From: Antrihabitans auranticaus
GTDB lineage: Bacteria > Actinomycetota > Actinomycetes > Mycobacteriales > Mycobacteriaceae
Assembly (NCBI RefSeq): GCF_016481275.1
Contig: NZ_JAEMNW010000006.1
Coordinates: forward strand, 206,293-270,292
DNA: 64,000 bases
Reading direction: 5' to 3'
Positions 9,002-18,258 of this stretch are shown here, piece after piece. A program made the translations under genes and the position numbers. The notes below the pieces were generated by a model that worked only from the letters and a program-made list of their open reading frames with translations, was not told the DNA's origin and did not search any database. Each line of letters begins with the position of its first letter. The first letter of the stretch is position 1.

Positions 9002-10114
9002 TCACAGCGACATCCCGAAGGGGCGCAAGACGGTCCGCAGTTTCGCGGTGGTCTCGTCGAGTTCGGACTGTGCATCCGAGGTCGCGACGATCCCGCCACC
9101 CGCGAACGCGCGCAATGTTGTCCGGTCGGCGTCGAGTTCGGCGCACCGGATTGCGACGATCCACTCGCCGTCGCCGCTCGCATCGCACCAACCGACAGCA
9201 CCGCCGTAGAAGCCGCGATCCTCTTCGGTCTCGGCGATCGTGGTCAGGGCGAGGTCCGTCGGCGTGCCGCAGACCGCGGGTGTGGGATGCAGTAGAGCAG
9301 CGATCTCGAGTGCGCTCGGCGCCGAGTCGTTCAGCGTCCCCACGATCGGGGTCGCCAGATGCCAGACCTCGGGTGTGCTGATGATGATCGGCTCGTCGGG
9401 GATCGTCAGCTCGGTGCAGATCGGCGACAGCTGCTGCCTGATCCACTCGACGACGTACGCGTGCTCGGCGTGGTCCTTGGCCGAGTCGAGCAGTGCCTGT
9501 CGCTGCGCGAGGTCAGCGGCGGGGTCGCTGCGGCGCGGCAACGTGCCGGCGAGCGGTGACAGCGAGACAGTGCGCCCGCGACGCTGCACGAGGAGTTCGG
9601 GACTCGCGCCGACGAGTGTCGAGTTGCCGAGGTCGACCGCGAAACCGTTCGCCGTCGGGTGCAGGCCCACGAGGTGGGCGACGAGCAGCTCCGGATCGAC
9701 CGGGGTTTCCGCAGCGAGAACGACGGATCGCGCCGCGACCACTTTCCCGAGCGTGCCCTCACGAATCAGCTTGATCAGCCTGGTAACTCGTTCGACGTGT
9801 TCGGCCGGGGCAGGCAGTTCGGTGACGAGCGTGAGGCCGGGCAGGCCGGTCAGCGGCATTGCGAGGTCGGCCGCGGTGTGGGATTCGAGCGGGGCCAGCA
9901 GAGCGGTCGGGCGACTGGGATCGAACGGGAGGGCGCCCACGACGAGGTCCGTAGTTCCGGACCGCAGGGCCGCGACGGCGTGCTCCACAGTGCTGTAGCG
10001 CGCGCGAGCGCCACGGGTGCGGAGCACACCGTCGGGCCGTGCGAGCAAGAAGCCGTCCATAGTGGTTCCGACGATAGTCGGGCCGCGCTGCGGCGAGAGG
10101 GTGCCTTTGGTCAC
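9002..10114 (-). CDS. Isochorismate synthase (EntC/DhbC/MenF family)
   Basis: A 370-residue chorismate-binding enzyme converting chorismate to isochorismate for menaquinone or siderophore synthesis. Visible family motifs are GASPELLVQRRG, SPLAGTLPRR, the HPTPAVCGTPTDLA segment and FYGGAVGWCDASGDG, with the C-terminal IRCAEL and AGGGIVATSD strands. Length is normal for the family. It sits downstream of the universal stress protein gene with a 16-bp gap, so the two may be one transcript. No aryl-acid ligase or NRPS genes are nearby, which favours a menaquinone role over siderophores, but this is inference. Confidence 0.88.
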   Translation of the reverse strand: MTKGTLSPQRGPTIVGTTMDGFLLARPDGVLRTRGARARYSTVEHAVAALRSGTTDLVVGALPFDPSRPTALLAPLESHTAADLAMPLTGLPGLTLVTELPAPAEHVERVTRLIKLIREGTLGKVVAARSVVLAAETPVDPELLVAHLVGLHPTANGFAVDLGNSTLVGASPELLVQRRGRTVSLSPLAGTLPRRSDPAADLAQRQALLDSAKDHAEHAYVVEWIRQQLSPICTELTIPDEPIIISTPEVWHLATPIVGTLNDSAPSALEIAALLHPTPAVCGTPTDLALTTIAETEEDRGFYGGAVGWCDASGDGEWIVAIRCAELDADRTTLRAFAGGGIVATSDAQSELDETTAKLRTVLRPFGMSL

Positions 10115-10130
10115 GCGGCGGCGTGCGCAT

Positions 10131-10619
10131 TCACCGCCGAACGACTGCAGGCTTCTTGCCCGGCGGCACGAGGAGTACTGGCCTGTGGCAGTGCTTGAGG
10201 ACGTGGTCGGCGACGCTGCTGTGCAGAAGGGCCCGGATCCCGGTCGCCCCGCGGGTGCCGGCGACGATGATGTCTACGTTCAGGTCGTCAGCTGTGTCGA
10301 CGATCGTGTTCCAGATCGTGCTCGTGCATTCCTCTGTACGCGCCTCGGCGTTGATGCCGGCCGCGAGCGCGAGGTCCAGGCCTTCGCTGTTGGTCGCTTT
10401 GGCGTCGGTGAAGGCGACGTCCTCGAGGTCTTCGTCCGGCACCCAGTCGGGCTGCATGACTCCGGACAGACCTGACATGCGCGCGGCCTGCCGGACCATC
10501 GGCTCCCAGGCCGTCAGCACGACTGCTCGGCGCGCGGAAAGGAAGCGGCCGGCGTATTCGATAGCGCGCTTGGCGTTATCCGAGCCGTCGTAGGCGATGA
10601 GCATTACGTCGCAAGGCAC
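10131..10619 (-). CDS. Universal stress protein (UspA family)
   Basis: A 162-residue single Usp domain. The N-terminal ATP-site strand is MLIAYDGSDNAKRAIEYA and the C-terminal nucleotide loop is GTRGATGIRALLHSSV, close to the ATP-binding G-x2-G-x9-G pattern but with Ser at the last Gly. VLKHCHRPVLLVP is the usual final strand. GTG at 10619 is annotated; ATG at 10604, directly before LIAYDGS, is an alternative. It is divergent from lpqI and lies upstream of the isochorismate synthase gene. Usp proteins act in the cytoplasm under energy or oxygen stress. Confidence 0.88.
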   Translation of the reverse strand: MPCDVMLIAYDGSDNAKRAIEYAGRFLSARRAVVLTAWEPMVRQAARMSGLSGVMQPDWVPDEDLEDVAFTDAKATNSEGLDLALAAGINAEARTEECTSTIWNTIVDTADDLNVDIIVAGTRGATGIRALLHSSVADHVLKHCHRPVLLVPPGKKPAVVRR

Positions 10620-10688
10620 TGTTTGCTCCCGTTGCTGCGTATGGCTTCCAGTTTACCCTCGATAAGATCGCACAAACGGCGACCGAGT

Positions 10689-10703
10689 GTGCGGTATCCG
10701 CAC
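10689..10703. promoter_or_regulatory. Inverted repeat GTGCGG-TAT-CCGCAC in the usp-lpqI divergent region
   Basis: A perfect 6-bp inverted repeat with a 3-bp spacer, 21 bp before the lpqI start. It could be an operator or a short leader hairpin. No regulator can be assigned. Confidence 0.3.
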
Positions 10704-10723
10704 GGTCCGATAACGTCGGCCGC

Positions 10724-11911
10724 ATGCGGAAACCATTGGGACTGGGCCTCGCGCTGTGTGCAGCCGTCGCGACGGGATGCGCTGCAGGCACCGATAACGC
10801 AGCAGAGTCCACGTCGGCTCCGGCGGCCAGTTCGGCGGTCTCCAGTTCGATTACGCTTCCGCCGGCCAGCGAGACGCCACTGCCCGCGGGCGGGGCATGT
10901 CAACCGTTTCTCGACAAGCTGACGATCGAGCAGAAACTCGCGCAACTACTGACCGTCGGGGTGACGGGTACGGCGGATGCGCTGAACGTCGTCGACCAGT
11001 ACCAGGTCGGCGGAATCTTTATCGGCAGCGGAACCGAAGAGTCGTTGCTGAGCGTTCCGGCCAACATGCAGCAGGTCAAGGCGGCCGCACTGGAGAAGTC
11101 GAATGTCCCGCTGATGGTCACCATCGACGAAGAGGGCGGCCGCGTCTCGCGTTTCCCGGATCTTCTCCAGCCCGGACCGTCGGCGCAGGACATCGCCGCT
11201 GCAGGCAACCCGCAGCAGTCCTACGAGGCCGCACTGGCGAGGGCGAACACGTTGAAGAGTCTCGGGATCACGGTGAACTTCGCTCCCGTCGTCGACGTCG
11301 GTACCGACAACGCCGCGATCGGCGACCGCTCGTATTCGGACGACCCGCAAGTCGTGGTCACCTACGCCGAGCAGTACATCCGCGCAATGCAAGCCGCCCA
11401 GGTCGGAGCCGTGATCAAGCATTTTCCGGGGCATGGTCGGGCTTCGGGTGATTCGCACACCGGAGTGGTGACGACGCCTCCGCTCGATCAGCTCACCGGC
11501 GACCTCGTGCCGTACGCGAAGCTGGCAGACCTGACCGGGGCTGTGATGGTCGGCCACCTCGTCGTACCGGGACTGACCGACGGCAAACCTGCCAGCATCA
11601 GTCCGGAAGCGATGCAGTTCCTGCGTGCCGGAAGTGGTTACGGCGGTGCGCCGTTCGACGGCGTGATCTTCACCGACGACCTCAGCGGCATGGCAGCGAT
11701 CACGTCGCAGTACAGCATCGAAGACGCGGTCGAGAAGGCCCTCGAAGCCGGTGCGGACGTCGCGTTGTGGATCAGTACCGATTCCGTGCCGAGTGTCCTG
11801 ACACAGCTCGAGTCCGCCGTCGAGGCGAACAGGCTTCCGCTCGACCAGGTCGACAAATCCGTCGTCCGCGTCGCGAAGTACAAGGGCGTGCAGCTACCCC
11901 AGGGTTGCTGA
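10724..11911 (+). CDS. lpqI: Lipoprotein beta-N-acetylglucosaminidase (GH3, LpqI/NagZ-like)
   Basis: A 395-residue lipoprotein. A short signal peptide ends in the lipobox VATGC, with the lipidated Cys at residue 19, followed by a Ser/Thr/Ala linker. The GH3 barrel shows TIDEEGGRVSRF (about 134-144), the KHFPGHG motif (232-238), the GDSH dyad loop (242-245) and the nucleophile region FTDDLSG (317-322). Related enzymes remove N-acetylglucosamine from muropeptides in cell-wall recycling; here it acts outside the membrane. Position next to aftD and before tetR matches M. tuberculosis Rv0237. The start ATG fits the signal peptide. Confidence 0.92.
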   Translation: MRKPLGLGLALCAAVATGCAAGTDNAAESTSAPAASSAVSSSITLPPASETPLPAGGACQPFLDKLTIEQKLAQLLTVGVTGTADALNVVDQYQVGGIFIGSGTEESLLSVPANMQQVKAAALEKSNVPLMVTIDEEGGRVSRFPDLLQPGPSAQDIAAAGNPQQSYEAALARANTLKSLGITVNFAPVVDVGTDNAAIGDRSYSDDPQVVVTYAEQYIRAMQAAQVGAVIKHFPGHGRASGDSHTGVVTTPPLDQLTGDLVPYAKLADLTGAVMVGHLVVPGLTDGKPASISPEAMQFLRAGSGYGGAPFDGVIFTDDLSGMAAITSQYSIEDAVEKALEAGADVALWISTDSVPSVLTQLESAVEANRLPLDQVDKSVVRVAKYKGVQLPQGC

Positions 11912-11944
11912 GTCGGGCGTCGAAATCCTGCTGCTGGAGCGCGT

Positions 11945-11962
11945 TCTTACTGTAGAGTAAGA
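11945..11962. promoter_or_regulatory. Operator-like inverted repeat upstream of tetR (TCTTACT-GTAG-AGTAAGA)
   Basis: A perfect 7-bp inverted repeat with a 4-bp spacer, 31 bp before the tetR start. The core CTTACT-N4-AGTAAG is identical in arms and spacing to the palindrome between fabG4 and fadA2. The likely role is autoregulation by the adjacent TetR protein. Confidence 0.65.
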
Positions 11963-11993
11963 TAGCAACCTCGACATGTGGGAGGACGCGCGT

Positions 11994-12590
11994 ATGGCTG
12001 GCGGAACGAAGCGGTTGCCGCGCGCAGTCCGTGAACAACAGATGCTCGACGCTGCGGTGGAAGTCTTCGCGCGCAACGGCTTTCACGATACTTCGATGGA
12101 TGCGATCGCTGCCGAAGCCGCTATCTCGAAGCCGATGCTCTACCTATATTACGGGTCGAAGGACGAGCTCTTCGCGGCGTGTATCCAGCGCGAGGGCGCC
12201 CGCTTCGTCGAGTCGCTCGCACCGGCCGGCGATCCGAAGCTGACCCCGCGCGAGCAGGTGCAGAAAGCACTCATCTCGTTTCTCGAATTCGTCGACAACA
12301 ATCGCCAATCGTGGATGGTTCTCTACCGCACGGCGACCAATCAGGCGGCCTTTGCATCGCAGGTGCAGAACAGCCGTAATCAGCTCATCGAACTGGTCGC
12401 GAAGCTACTCGAGTCGAGTACCAAGAATCCCGAGCCGGGAACCAACTTCGGCATCATGGCCGTCGCGCTGATCGGCGCCGGAGAAGCCGTTGCCGACCGG
12501 ATCGCAGGCGGCGAAATCCTCGTCGACGAGGCCGCCGAACTGCTCGAGAACCTCGCCTGGCGTGGTCTCGCGGGAAAGAAAAAAGACTAG
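11994..12590 (+). CDS. TetR-family regulator of the adjacent fatty-acid genes
   Basis: A 198-residue TetR protein. The N-terminal helix-turn-helix region is clear (LDAAVEVFARNGFHDTSMDAIAAEAAISKPMLYLYYGSKDELF split over residues 18-60), followed by a helical ligand domain. ATG at 11994 is preferred over one six codons upstream because GGGAGG lies at the right distance. An operator-like inverted repeat lies in its promoter. M. tuberculosis has a TetR gene (Rv0238) in the same place. The ligand is probably an acyl-CoA given the neighbours, but this is inference. A strong hairpin separates it from convergent htdX. Confidence 0.88.
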   Translation: MAGGTKRLPRAVREQQMLDAAVEVFARNGFHDTSMDAIAAEAAISKPMLYLYYGSKDELFAACIQREGARFVESLAPAGDPKLTPREQVQKALISFLEFVDNNRQSWMVLYRTATNQAAFASQVQNSRNQLIELVAKLLESSTKNPEPGTNFGIMAVALIGAGEAVADRIAGGEILVDEAAELLENLAWRGLAGKKKD

Positions 12591-12594
12591 GCCC

Positions 12595-12634
12595 GTGCGC
12601 GGTTAGCGAGTCCAGGGACTCCCTAACCGCGCAC
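12595..12634. terminator. Bidirectional hairpin between convergent tetR and htdX
   Basis: A long stem: 12-bp outer arms starting GTGCGCGGTTAG, a symmetrical C-C mismatch, 6-bp inner arms GAGTCC/GGACTC and a 2-base loop. It fills the 59-bp gap between the two stops and can act from either side. T-tracts are absent, as is usual in high-GC actinobacteria. Confidence 0.75.
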
Positions 12635-12649
12635 AGGCGCACAGCGGCT

Positions 12650-13516
12650 TCAGCGAAGTGTCGCCGTCAGGTGCGGGTAGCCCTTCTTCGGGTGCTTGAG
12701 AGACAAATCCCAGCCACCCTCGGTTTCGTCGGCGTAGACGTTCACCGTCGACGGGATGAGCACCGGTTTGCCGAACTTCACGCTGTAGGTCACGGCATCC
12801 GGAATCCGGCCTTCGACGGTCTGCAACGTTGCTGCCGCCGTGTACATGCCGTGCGCGATCGTGGTCGGGAAGCCGAATGCCTTGGCGCCCAGACCTGAAA
12901 TATGAATCGGGTTCCGGTCCCCGGAGACCGCCGCGTACTTGTTGATCGTCTTCTGATCGACACGCAACGTGCTCATCGGAGTCGGCGGGGCCTCTTCGGG
13001 TTTCGGTTCCGGCTTCGGGCCACCCGACAACGACGTCTTCTGCTGGCGCAGGAACGTCGTCGTCTGCTTCCAGACCTCTTCCCGGCCGACGCTGACCGAA
13101 CTCACCATGTCGACAAGCAGGCCTTTGGGGTGCTCGCGCAGGTTGTCCGCGTGTACCCGGAAATCGAGCGGCTCGCTGACCGAAATCGGTCGCAACTGCT
13201 CGATCACGTTCTCTGCGTGGACCGCTCCGATTGCCGGGAACGGGAACTCCTTGCTGATCACGAGCTTCATGACCGTCGGGAACAGCAGCACGAACGGGTA
13301 GGTCAGCGGCAGAGAGTCACCGAACCGCAGGCCGCAGACCTTCGCGTACGCGGCCAGGTGATCGGGGTCGACCTTCACGCCCTTGAGCTCGAGCGTCTGC
13401 TCGGGCAGCGTGCTCGGCCGACCGCCGACGCCGGGCAGCGGAATCGCACCGAGGGCAGCCTTGAAATACAGATCGCGGATCTTCGGCTGCTCGGTGAGCT
13501 TCTCGGTTTTCGTCAT
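12650..13516 (-). CDS. htdX: 3-hydroxyacyl-thioester dehydratase HtdX (MaoC-like)
   Basis: A 288-residue double-hotdog hydratase. The C-terminal half carries the hydratase-2 motif SGDRNPIHISGLGAKAFGF followed by IAHGMYT, with the catalytic Asp-x4-His. The N-terminal half is the degenerate hotdog. It dehydrates 3-hydroxyacyl thioesters in fatty-acid elongation or works in reverse during degradation. The ATG at 13516 leaves 17 bp to the fabG4 stop, so htdX and fabG4 form an operon as in M. tuberculosis Rv0241c-Rv0242c. Residues upstream of this start are basic and look non-coding. Confidence 0.9.
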   Translation of the reverse strand: MTKTEKLTEQPKIRDLYFKAALGAIPLPGVGGRPSTLPEQTLELKGVKVDPDHLAAYAKVCGLRFGDSLPLTYPFVLLFPTVMKLVISKEFPFPAIGAVHAENVIEQLRPISVSEPLDFRVHADNLREHPKGLLVDMVSSVSVGREEVWKQTTTFLRQQKTSLSGGPKPEPKPEEAPPTPMSTLRVDQKTINKYAAVSGDRNPIHISGLGAKAFGFPTTIAHGMYTAAATLQTVEGRIPDAVTYSVKFGKPVLIPSTVNVYADETEGGWDLSLKHPKKGYPHLTATLR

Positions 13517-13533
13517 GTTGCTTGCCGCCTTCT

Positions 13534-14886
13534 TTATGCGCCGATGAGGCTTTGACCGCACACGCGGATGACCTGGCCCGTGACGGCGTTCGAGGCGGGG
13601 CTCGCGAAGTATGCGATGGCCTCTGCGACGTCGACGGTCTGGCCGCCCTGCAGCAGCGAGCTCATGCGACGGCCGGCCTCGCGGGTTGCGAACGGGATTG
13701 CCGCCGTCATCGCGGTCTCGATGAAGCCGGGCGCGACTGCGTTCGTGGTGATCTTCTTCTTCGCGAGCACCGGAGCGCTGGCCTGGACGAGGCCGATGAC
13801 GCCGGCCTTCGAGGTGCCGTAGTTGGTCTGGCCGCGGTTGCCTGCGATGCCTGCGATAGAGGAGACGTCGATGACCCGGCCGCCCTCCTTCAGTGCACCC
13901 TGCTCGACAAGTGTGTCGGTGATGCGCTGCGGCGCAAGCAGATTGACGTTGATGACGGCGTTCCAGCGGCCGTCGTCCATGTTGGCGAGCAGCTTGTCGC
14001 GTGTGATGCCGGCGTTGTGGACGATGATGTCCGCGCCGCCGTGCCGATCGATGAGGTGCTTGGCAAGAACGTCGGGCGCATCGGCTGCGGTGACGTCGAG
14101 CGCGAGCGATGTGCCGCCGACCTTGTTCGCGGTCGCCGACAGAGCCTCGCCTGCCGCGGGGATATCAGCGCACACGACGTGTGCGCCGTCGCGGGACAGA
14201 ACCTCGGCGATGGTGGCGCCGATACCGCGCGCGGCACCGGTCACGACGGCGACCTTGCCTTCGAGCGGGCGGTCCCAGTTCGCGGGCGCTGTGGAGTCCT
14301 CGGCGCCGACGCGGATGACCTGGCCGTCGACGAACGCGGACTTGGCCGACAGCAGGAAGCGCAACGTCGATGCCAGACCGGTCAGGCCCGTGCTTGCCTT
14401 CGGGGACACGTAGACGAGCTGTCCGGTGCCGCCACGCTGCAGTTCCTTGGCAACGCTGCGGGTGAAGCCTTCGAGCGCGCGCTGGGCGATGTGCTCGTCG
14501 ACAGAGTCGGTCTCCTCGGGCGTCGTGCCGATGACGACGATGCGCGAGGACGGTGCCAGCTGCCGCATGACGGGCTGGAAGAACTTGTACAGCTGGTCGA
14601 GTTCGGTGATGCTGCCGATGCCGGTCGCGTCGAACACGAGGCCCCCGAACTTCGTGCCCTCGGCCGTGGGATCTGCAATGTCGTAGTCGGACAACAGTTC
14701 TCGCAACGGCTCGACCAGGCGACCGCTGCCGCCGATCAGGACCGGACCGGCGAGCGGCGGTTCGCCGGCCTTGTAGCGGCGGAGGTTCTCAGGCTGGGGA
14801 AGCCCAGCCTGCTTGGCAATGAGTGCGCCCACCTTGTTGTTGAGGAACGACGAGTACAAGTCGGGAGCTGCCTTGGTTGCTGCCAC
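13534..14886 (-). CDS. fabG4: High-molecular-weight 3-oxoacyl-ACP/CoA reductase FabG4
   Basis: A 450-residue enzyme, longer than classical FabG because of an N-terminal flavodoxin-like domain (about 1-200). The C-terminal SDR domain has the nucleotide loop TGAARGIGA near residue 215 and the catalytic pattern [23 protein letters not shown] with Ser, Tyr and Lys. It reduces 3-oxoacyl thioesters, with NADH in the M. tuberculosis homologue. The start GTG at 14886 follows an AGGA by two bases and an AGG further up. It is divergent from fadA2, with a shared 20-bp palindrome between them. Confidence 0.92.
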   Translation of the reverse strand: MAATKAAPDLYSSFLNNKVGALIAKQAGLPQPENLRRYKAGEPPLAGPVLIGGSGRLVEPLRELLSDYDIADPTAEGTKFGGLVFDATGIGSITELDQLYKFFQPVMRQLAPSSRIVVIGTTPEETDSVDEHIAQRALEGFTRSVAKELQRGGTGQLVYVSPKASTGLTGLASTLRFLLSAKSAFVDGQVIRVGAEDSTAPANWDRPLEGKVAVVTGAARGIGATIAEVLSRDGAHVVCADIPAAGEALSATANKVGGTSLALDVTAADAPDVLAKHLIDRHGGADIIVHNAGITRDKLLANMDDGRWNAVINVNLLAPQRITDTLVEQGALKEGGRVIDVSSIAGIAGNRGQTNYGTSKAGVIGLVQASAPVLAKKKITTNAVAPGFIETAMTAAIPFATREAGRRMSSLLQGGQTVDVAEAIAYFASPASNAVTGQVIRVCGQSLIGA

Positions 14887-14952
14887 TTTCCTACCTTTTC
14901 TGCCGGATAACCCTGTGATGTACGCACAATTATGGGTGCGATGTCGACATTG

Positions 14953-14972
14953 AACTTACTCCGGAGTAAGTT
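14953..14972. promoter_or_regulatory. 20-bp perfect palindrome between fabG4 and fadA2 (operator)
   Basis: The sequence AACTTACTCCGGAGTAAGTT is a perfect palindrome in the divergent promoter region, 39 bp from the fadA2 start and 66 bp from the fabG4 start. It contains CTTACT-N4-AGTAAG, the same core as the inverted repeat upstream of tetR. It is a good candidate for binding by that TetR protein to control both transcripts. Confidence 0.75.
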
Positions 14973-15011
14973 AGTTGTCGAGCAGACCCCAACACATCTT
15001 GGAGTAGTCAC

Positions 15012-16298
15012 GTGACAAGCAAGCAGCTGCGCCCTGTCGCCATCCTCGGCGGCAATCGAATTCCGTTCGCCCGGTCGGACAAGGCATACGCCCGAGCGTC
15101 CAATCAGGACATGTTCACCGCGACGCTGGACGGGCTCGTCAGCCGCTTCAACCTGCAGGGCGAGCGACTCGGCATGGTCGTCGGCGGTGCGGTCCTCAAG
15201 CACAGCCGGGACTTCAACCTCATGCGTGAGTCGGTTCTCGGCAGCGCACTGAGCCCGTACACGCCCGCCTACGACCTGGGCCAGGCGTGCGGAACCGGGC
15301 TGCAGTCGATCATTGCGGTCGGCGACGCGATCGCCGCAGGCCGAATCGACGCGGGCGTCGGCGGCGGCGTCGATACCACCTCCGATGCGCCTATCGGCGT
15401 CAGCGACGACCTGCGTGAGTTCCTGCTCTCGGTGAATCGCGCGAAGACCACCGGTGATCGCGTCAAGCTGCTCGGCCACGTCCGGCCGAGCATGCTCGGA
15501 CTGGAGATCCCGAAGAACGGCGAGCCGCGCACCGGTAAGTCGATGGGTGAGCACGCTGCGATCACCTCGAAGGAATTCGGCATCCGCCGCGAAGATCAGG
15601 ACGAGCTCGCTGCCGCGAGCCACCAGAACATGGCCGCTGCCTATGACCGTGGCTTCTTCGACGACCTCATCACTCCGTTCCTCGGCCTGACCCGCGACGA
15701 CAACCTGCGTCCGGGCTCCAAGGTCGAAAAGCTTGCGACCCTCAACCCCGTCTTCGGTGTCAAGCTCGGCGACGCGACGATGACGGCAGGCAACTCCACC
15801 CCGCTGACCGACGGTGCGTCGGCCGCACTGCTCTCGACCGAGGAATGGGCCGCGGAGCGCAACCTGCCCGTCCTTGCCCGCCTCGTCGACTCCGAGACGG
15901 CTGCTGTCGACTACGTTCACGGCAAGGACGGATTGCTCATGGCGCCGACCTACGCGGTGCCGCGCCTGCTTGCCCGCAACGGCCTGACCTTGCAGGACTT
16001 CGACTACTACGAAATCCACGAGGCATTCGCGTCGGTCGTGCTCGCCACCCTGCAGGCTTGGGAAAGCGACGCGTACTGCAAGGAGCGCCTCGGCCTCGAC
16101 GGTGCGCTCGGCTCGATCGATCGCAGCAAGCTCAACGTCAACGGCTCCTCGCTCGCGGCCGGTCACCCGTTCGCCGCAACCGGCGGCCGCATCGTGGCTT
16201 CGCTCGCGAAGATGCTCGCGGAGAAGGGTTCGGGCCGCGGCCTGATCTCCATCTGTGCCGCGGGTGGTCAGGGCGTCACGGCGATCATCGAACGCTAA
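15012..16298 (+). CDS. fadA2: Acetyl-CoA acetyltransferase (thiolase) FadA2
   Basis: A 428-residue thiolase. The acyl-accepting Cys is at about residue 93 in YDLGQACGTGLQS; the C-terminal His (GHPFAATGGR, about 385) and second Cys (SICAAGGQG, about 415) complete the catalytic set. It cleaves 3-oxoacyl-CoA or condenses acetyl units. The GTG start is supported by GGAG seven bases upstream. It is divergent from fabG4 and, as in M. tuberculosis Rv0243, part of the fatty-acid block. The substrate direction (degradation or synthesis) cannot be read from the sequence. Confidence 0.92.
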   Translation: MTSKQLRPVAILGGNRIPFARSDKAYARASNQDMFTATLDGLVSRFNLQGERLGMVVGGAVLKHSRDFNLMRESVLGSALSPYTPAYDLGQACGTGLQSIIAVGDAIAAGRIDAGVGGGVDTTSDAPIGVSDDLREFLLSVNRAKTTGDRVKLLGHVRPSMLGLEIPKNGEPRTGKSMGEHAAITSKEFGIRREDQDELAAASHQNMAAAYDRGFFDDLITPFLGLTRDDNLRPGSKVEKLATLNPVFGVKLGDATMTAGNSTPLTDGASAALLSTEEWAAERNLPVLARLVDSETAAVDYVHGKDGLLMAPTYAVPRLLARNGLTLQDFDYYEIHEAFASVVLATLQAWESDAYCKERLGLDGALGSIDRSKLNVNGSSLAAGHPFAATGGRIVASLAKMLAEKGSGRGLISICAAGGQGVTAIIER

Positions 16299-16356
16299 GT
16301 CAACTTATTTTCGGAAGGTGTGTAACGCCTTTCGAAGTGCAGCGATGTCATAGTCG

Positions 16357-16401
16357 GCCTCGCGCTGCTGCCCGACCCCCGACCCGGCAGCCGCGCGAGG
16401 C
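16357..16401 (+). terminator. Hairpin terminator after fadA2
   Basis: A 9-bp outer stem (GCCTCGCGC/GCGCGAGGC), one T-C mismatch, a 6-bp inner stem (GCTGCC/GGCAGC) and a 13-base C-rich loop. It starts 58 bp after the fadA2 stop. Only a short, broken T-tract follows. Confidence 0.6.
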
Positions 16402-16464
16402 CTCACTATTTCCTGGGGGTCTTCGAAAATGCCCGTTCCACGCGCGCGGCCTAGACTCGAGGCA

Positions 16465-18228
16465 ATGACAAGTCCCGACGGATCGACTGCCGAGGTCGGC
16501 GCCGATCATCGGTCTCCGCCCAAGCAGACGGGGTCGCGGCACAGAAAAGAGTCCACGAATCCGCAGTGGCTGCGGTACGGACTCCTCGGTGCCGCCGTGT
16601 TTGCGCTGCTCGCGGTCGTCTACGTGATCGATCTCGTGGCGTCCTCGGGTGCTGTCCCGCGTGGGGTCGTCGTCGCCGGGGTCGATCTCGGCGGTCGGGA
16701 CATCGACGACGCGGAGGCGCTGCTGCGGGCGCGGATCAGTGAGCGCATCGAGAAACCGCTGGCCTTCGAAGCCGGCGACGTGACAGGCGATATCACCGTG
16801 TCGGCCGACGTTCTGGACGTGGACTGGGCGCAGACGCTGGACCGTGTCGGTTCGCAACCGCTCGATCCGTTCACGAGGATCGTGTCGCTGTTCACCGATC
16901 GACACGTGCAGATTGCGTCCACTGTCGACGAAGCTGCATTGTCTGCCCAGGTCGAGGGCCTGCGTCCGGTCACCGACCGGGCACCGGTAGAGGGTGGCGT
17001 GCGATTCGACGGCGCGCAGCCGATTCCTGTACTGCCGGTCGCCGGTCAGGCGCTGGATGCCGCCGGGGCCCGGGAGGCGCTGGTGGCCGACTGGGCAGAC
17101 GCAACGCCGATCGAACTGCCGGTCGACGTGACCGACGTCGTAGTCGACGACGCAGCTGTGCAGGACGCGGTCGACAAGATCGCCGAGCCGGCTGTTGCCG
17201 CGGACGTCGTGTTTACCGGGCGTGACGGCAAGGTAGCGACCTTGAAGCCCGACCAGGTCGGTGCGGTTCTGACTTTCACCCCGAACGACAGCGGTGGCCT
17301 CACCCCGCAGTACAACCGCGACGCGGCGGCCGCGCTGCTCGCGCCGCAACTGGCGGTAACCGAAGTCCGGCCGCGCGACGCCGTGATCTCGGTGACGAGC
17401 GGTGCCCCGGTCGTCACGCCCGCAGTCGTCGGCGACATGGTGGCGTGGCAGAAGACGCTCGACGGCTTGCCCGGGTTGATGTCGGCACCGAACGCCCGAA
17501 CGGCGGCCGCAGTGTACGAGCCGGCGCAGCCCGCGCTCACGACCGAGGCTGTGAACGGACTCGGGATCAGAGAAGTCATCGCCGAGTACACGACGGGTGG
17601 ATTCGAGCCCGCCTCGGGAGTGAACATCCGTAAGGTCGCAGAGGTCGTGAACGGCGCCATCGTGAAACCGGGTGACACGTTCTCGCTGAACGGATTCACC
17701 GGTCCGCGCGGAATCGAACAGGGCTACGTCGAGTCGGGCATCATCGACCACGGCCGACCTGCCAAGGCGGTCGGTGGCGGCATCAGCCAGTTCGCCACGA
17801 CGCTCTACAACGCGACGTACTTCGCCGGCCTCGAGGACGTCACCCACACCGAACACAGCTATTACATTTCGCGCTACCCCGAGGCGCGCGAGGCAACGGT
17901 GTTCGAAGGCGCGATCGACCTCGCCTTCCGTAACAACACTCAGAACGGCATCTACATCGAAGCGGTCGGAAGCAGTTCCGATGTGACGGTGCGGATTTGG
18001 GGAACCAAGGCGGTCGACGTGCAATCGGTGACCGGTGATCGGTACGCGGACACTGCGCCAGACACGATCACGCTGCCCGAAGGCGGCGACTGTGTGGCAT
18101 CGCGCGGTGCACCAGGATTCACGACGAGCAATACGCGCATCATCACCGACCACATCACCGGCGCGGAGGTCTACCGACACACCCGTACCGTCAAGTACGA
18201 CCCGGTCCCGATCGTGAAGTGCGTATAA
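16465..18228 (+). CDS. VanW-domain protein with YoaR-like peptidoglycan-binding repeats
   Basis: A 587-residue envelope protein. A basic cytoplasmic N-terminus precedes one membrane anchor (about residues 34-56). Two repeats resembling the YoaR/PG_binding_4 domain follow (GVDLGGRDIDDAEALL and later FDGAQPIPVLPVAGQALD). The C-terminal VanW domain shows GDTFSLNGFTGPRGIEQGY and GGGISQFATTLYNATYFAGL. In VanW domains of Firmicutes the Ser of GISQ is usually Cys. Function is thought to involve peptidoglycan, without a proven reaction. ATG at 16465 is chosen for the short basic N-terminus. It is followed 30 bp later by a lipid kinase gene. Confidence 0.85.
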   Translation: MTSPDGSTAEVGADHRSPPKQTGSRHRKESTNPQWLRYGLLGAAVFALLAVVYVIDLVASSGAVPRGVVVAGVDLGGRDIDDAEALLRARISERIEKPLAFEAGDVTGDITVSADVLDVDWAQTLDRVGSQPLDPFTRIVSLFTDRHVQIASTVDEAALSAQVEGLRPVTDRAPVEGGVRFDGAQPIPVLPVAGQALDAAGAREALVADWADATPIELPVDVTDVVVDDAAVQDAVDKIAEPAVAADVVFTGRDGKVATLKPDQVGAVLTFTPNDSGGLTPQYNRDAAAALLAPQLAVTEVRPRDAVISVTSGAPVVTPAVVGDMVAWQKTLDGLPGLMSAPNARTAAAVYEPAQPALTTEAVNGLGIREVIAEYTTGGFEPASGVNIRKVAEVVNGAIVKPGDTFSLNGFTGPRGIEQGYVESGIIDHGRPAKAVGGGISQFATTLYNATYFAGLEDVTHTEHSYYISRYPEAREATVFEGAIDLAFRNNTQNGIYIEAVGSSSDVTVRIWGTKAVDVQSVTGDRYADTAPDTITLPEGGDCVASRGAPGFTTSNTRIITDHITGAEVYRHTRTVKYDPVPIVKCV

Positions 18229-18258
18229 CCGACTGTGCGGTGAGCTAAGTTCGACGCC

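Noticed and set aside
9002..10114. Salicylate or mycobactin synthase (MbtI-like) for the chorismate enzyme
   Set aside because: No siderophore genes are nearby, and the length and motifs fit EntC/DhbC/MenF isochorismate synthases better; a lyase activity cannot be fully excluded.
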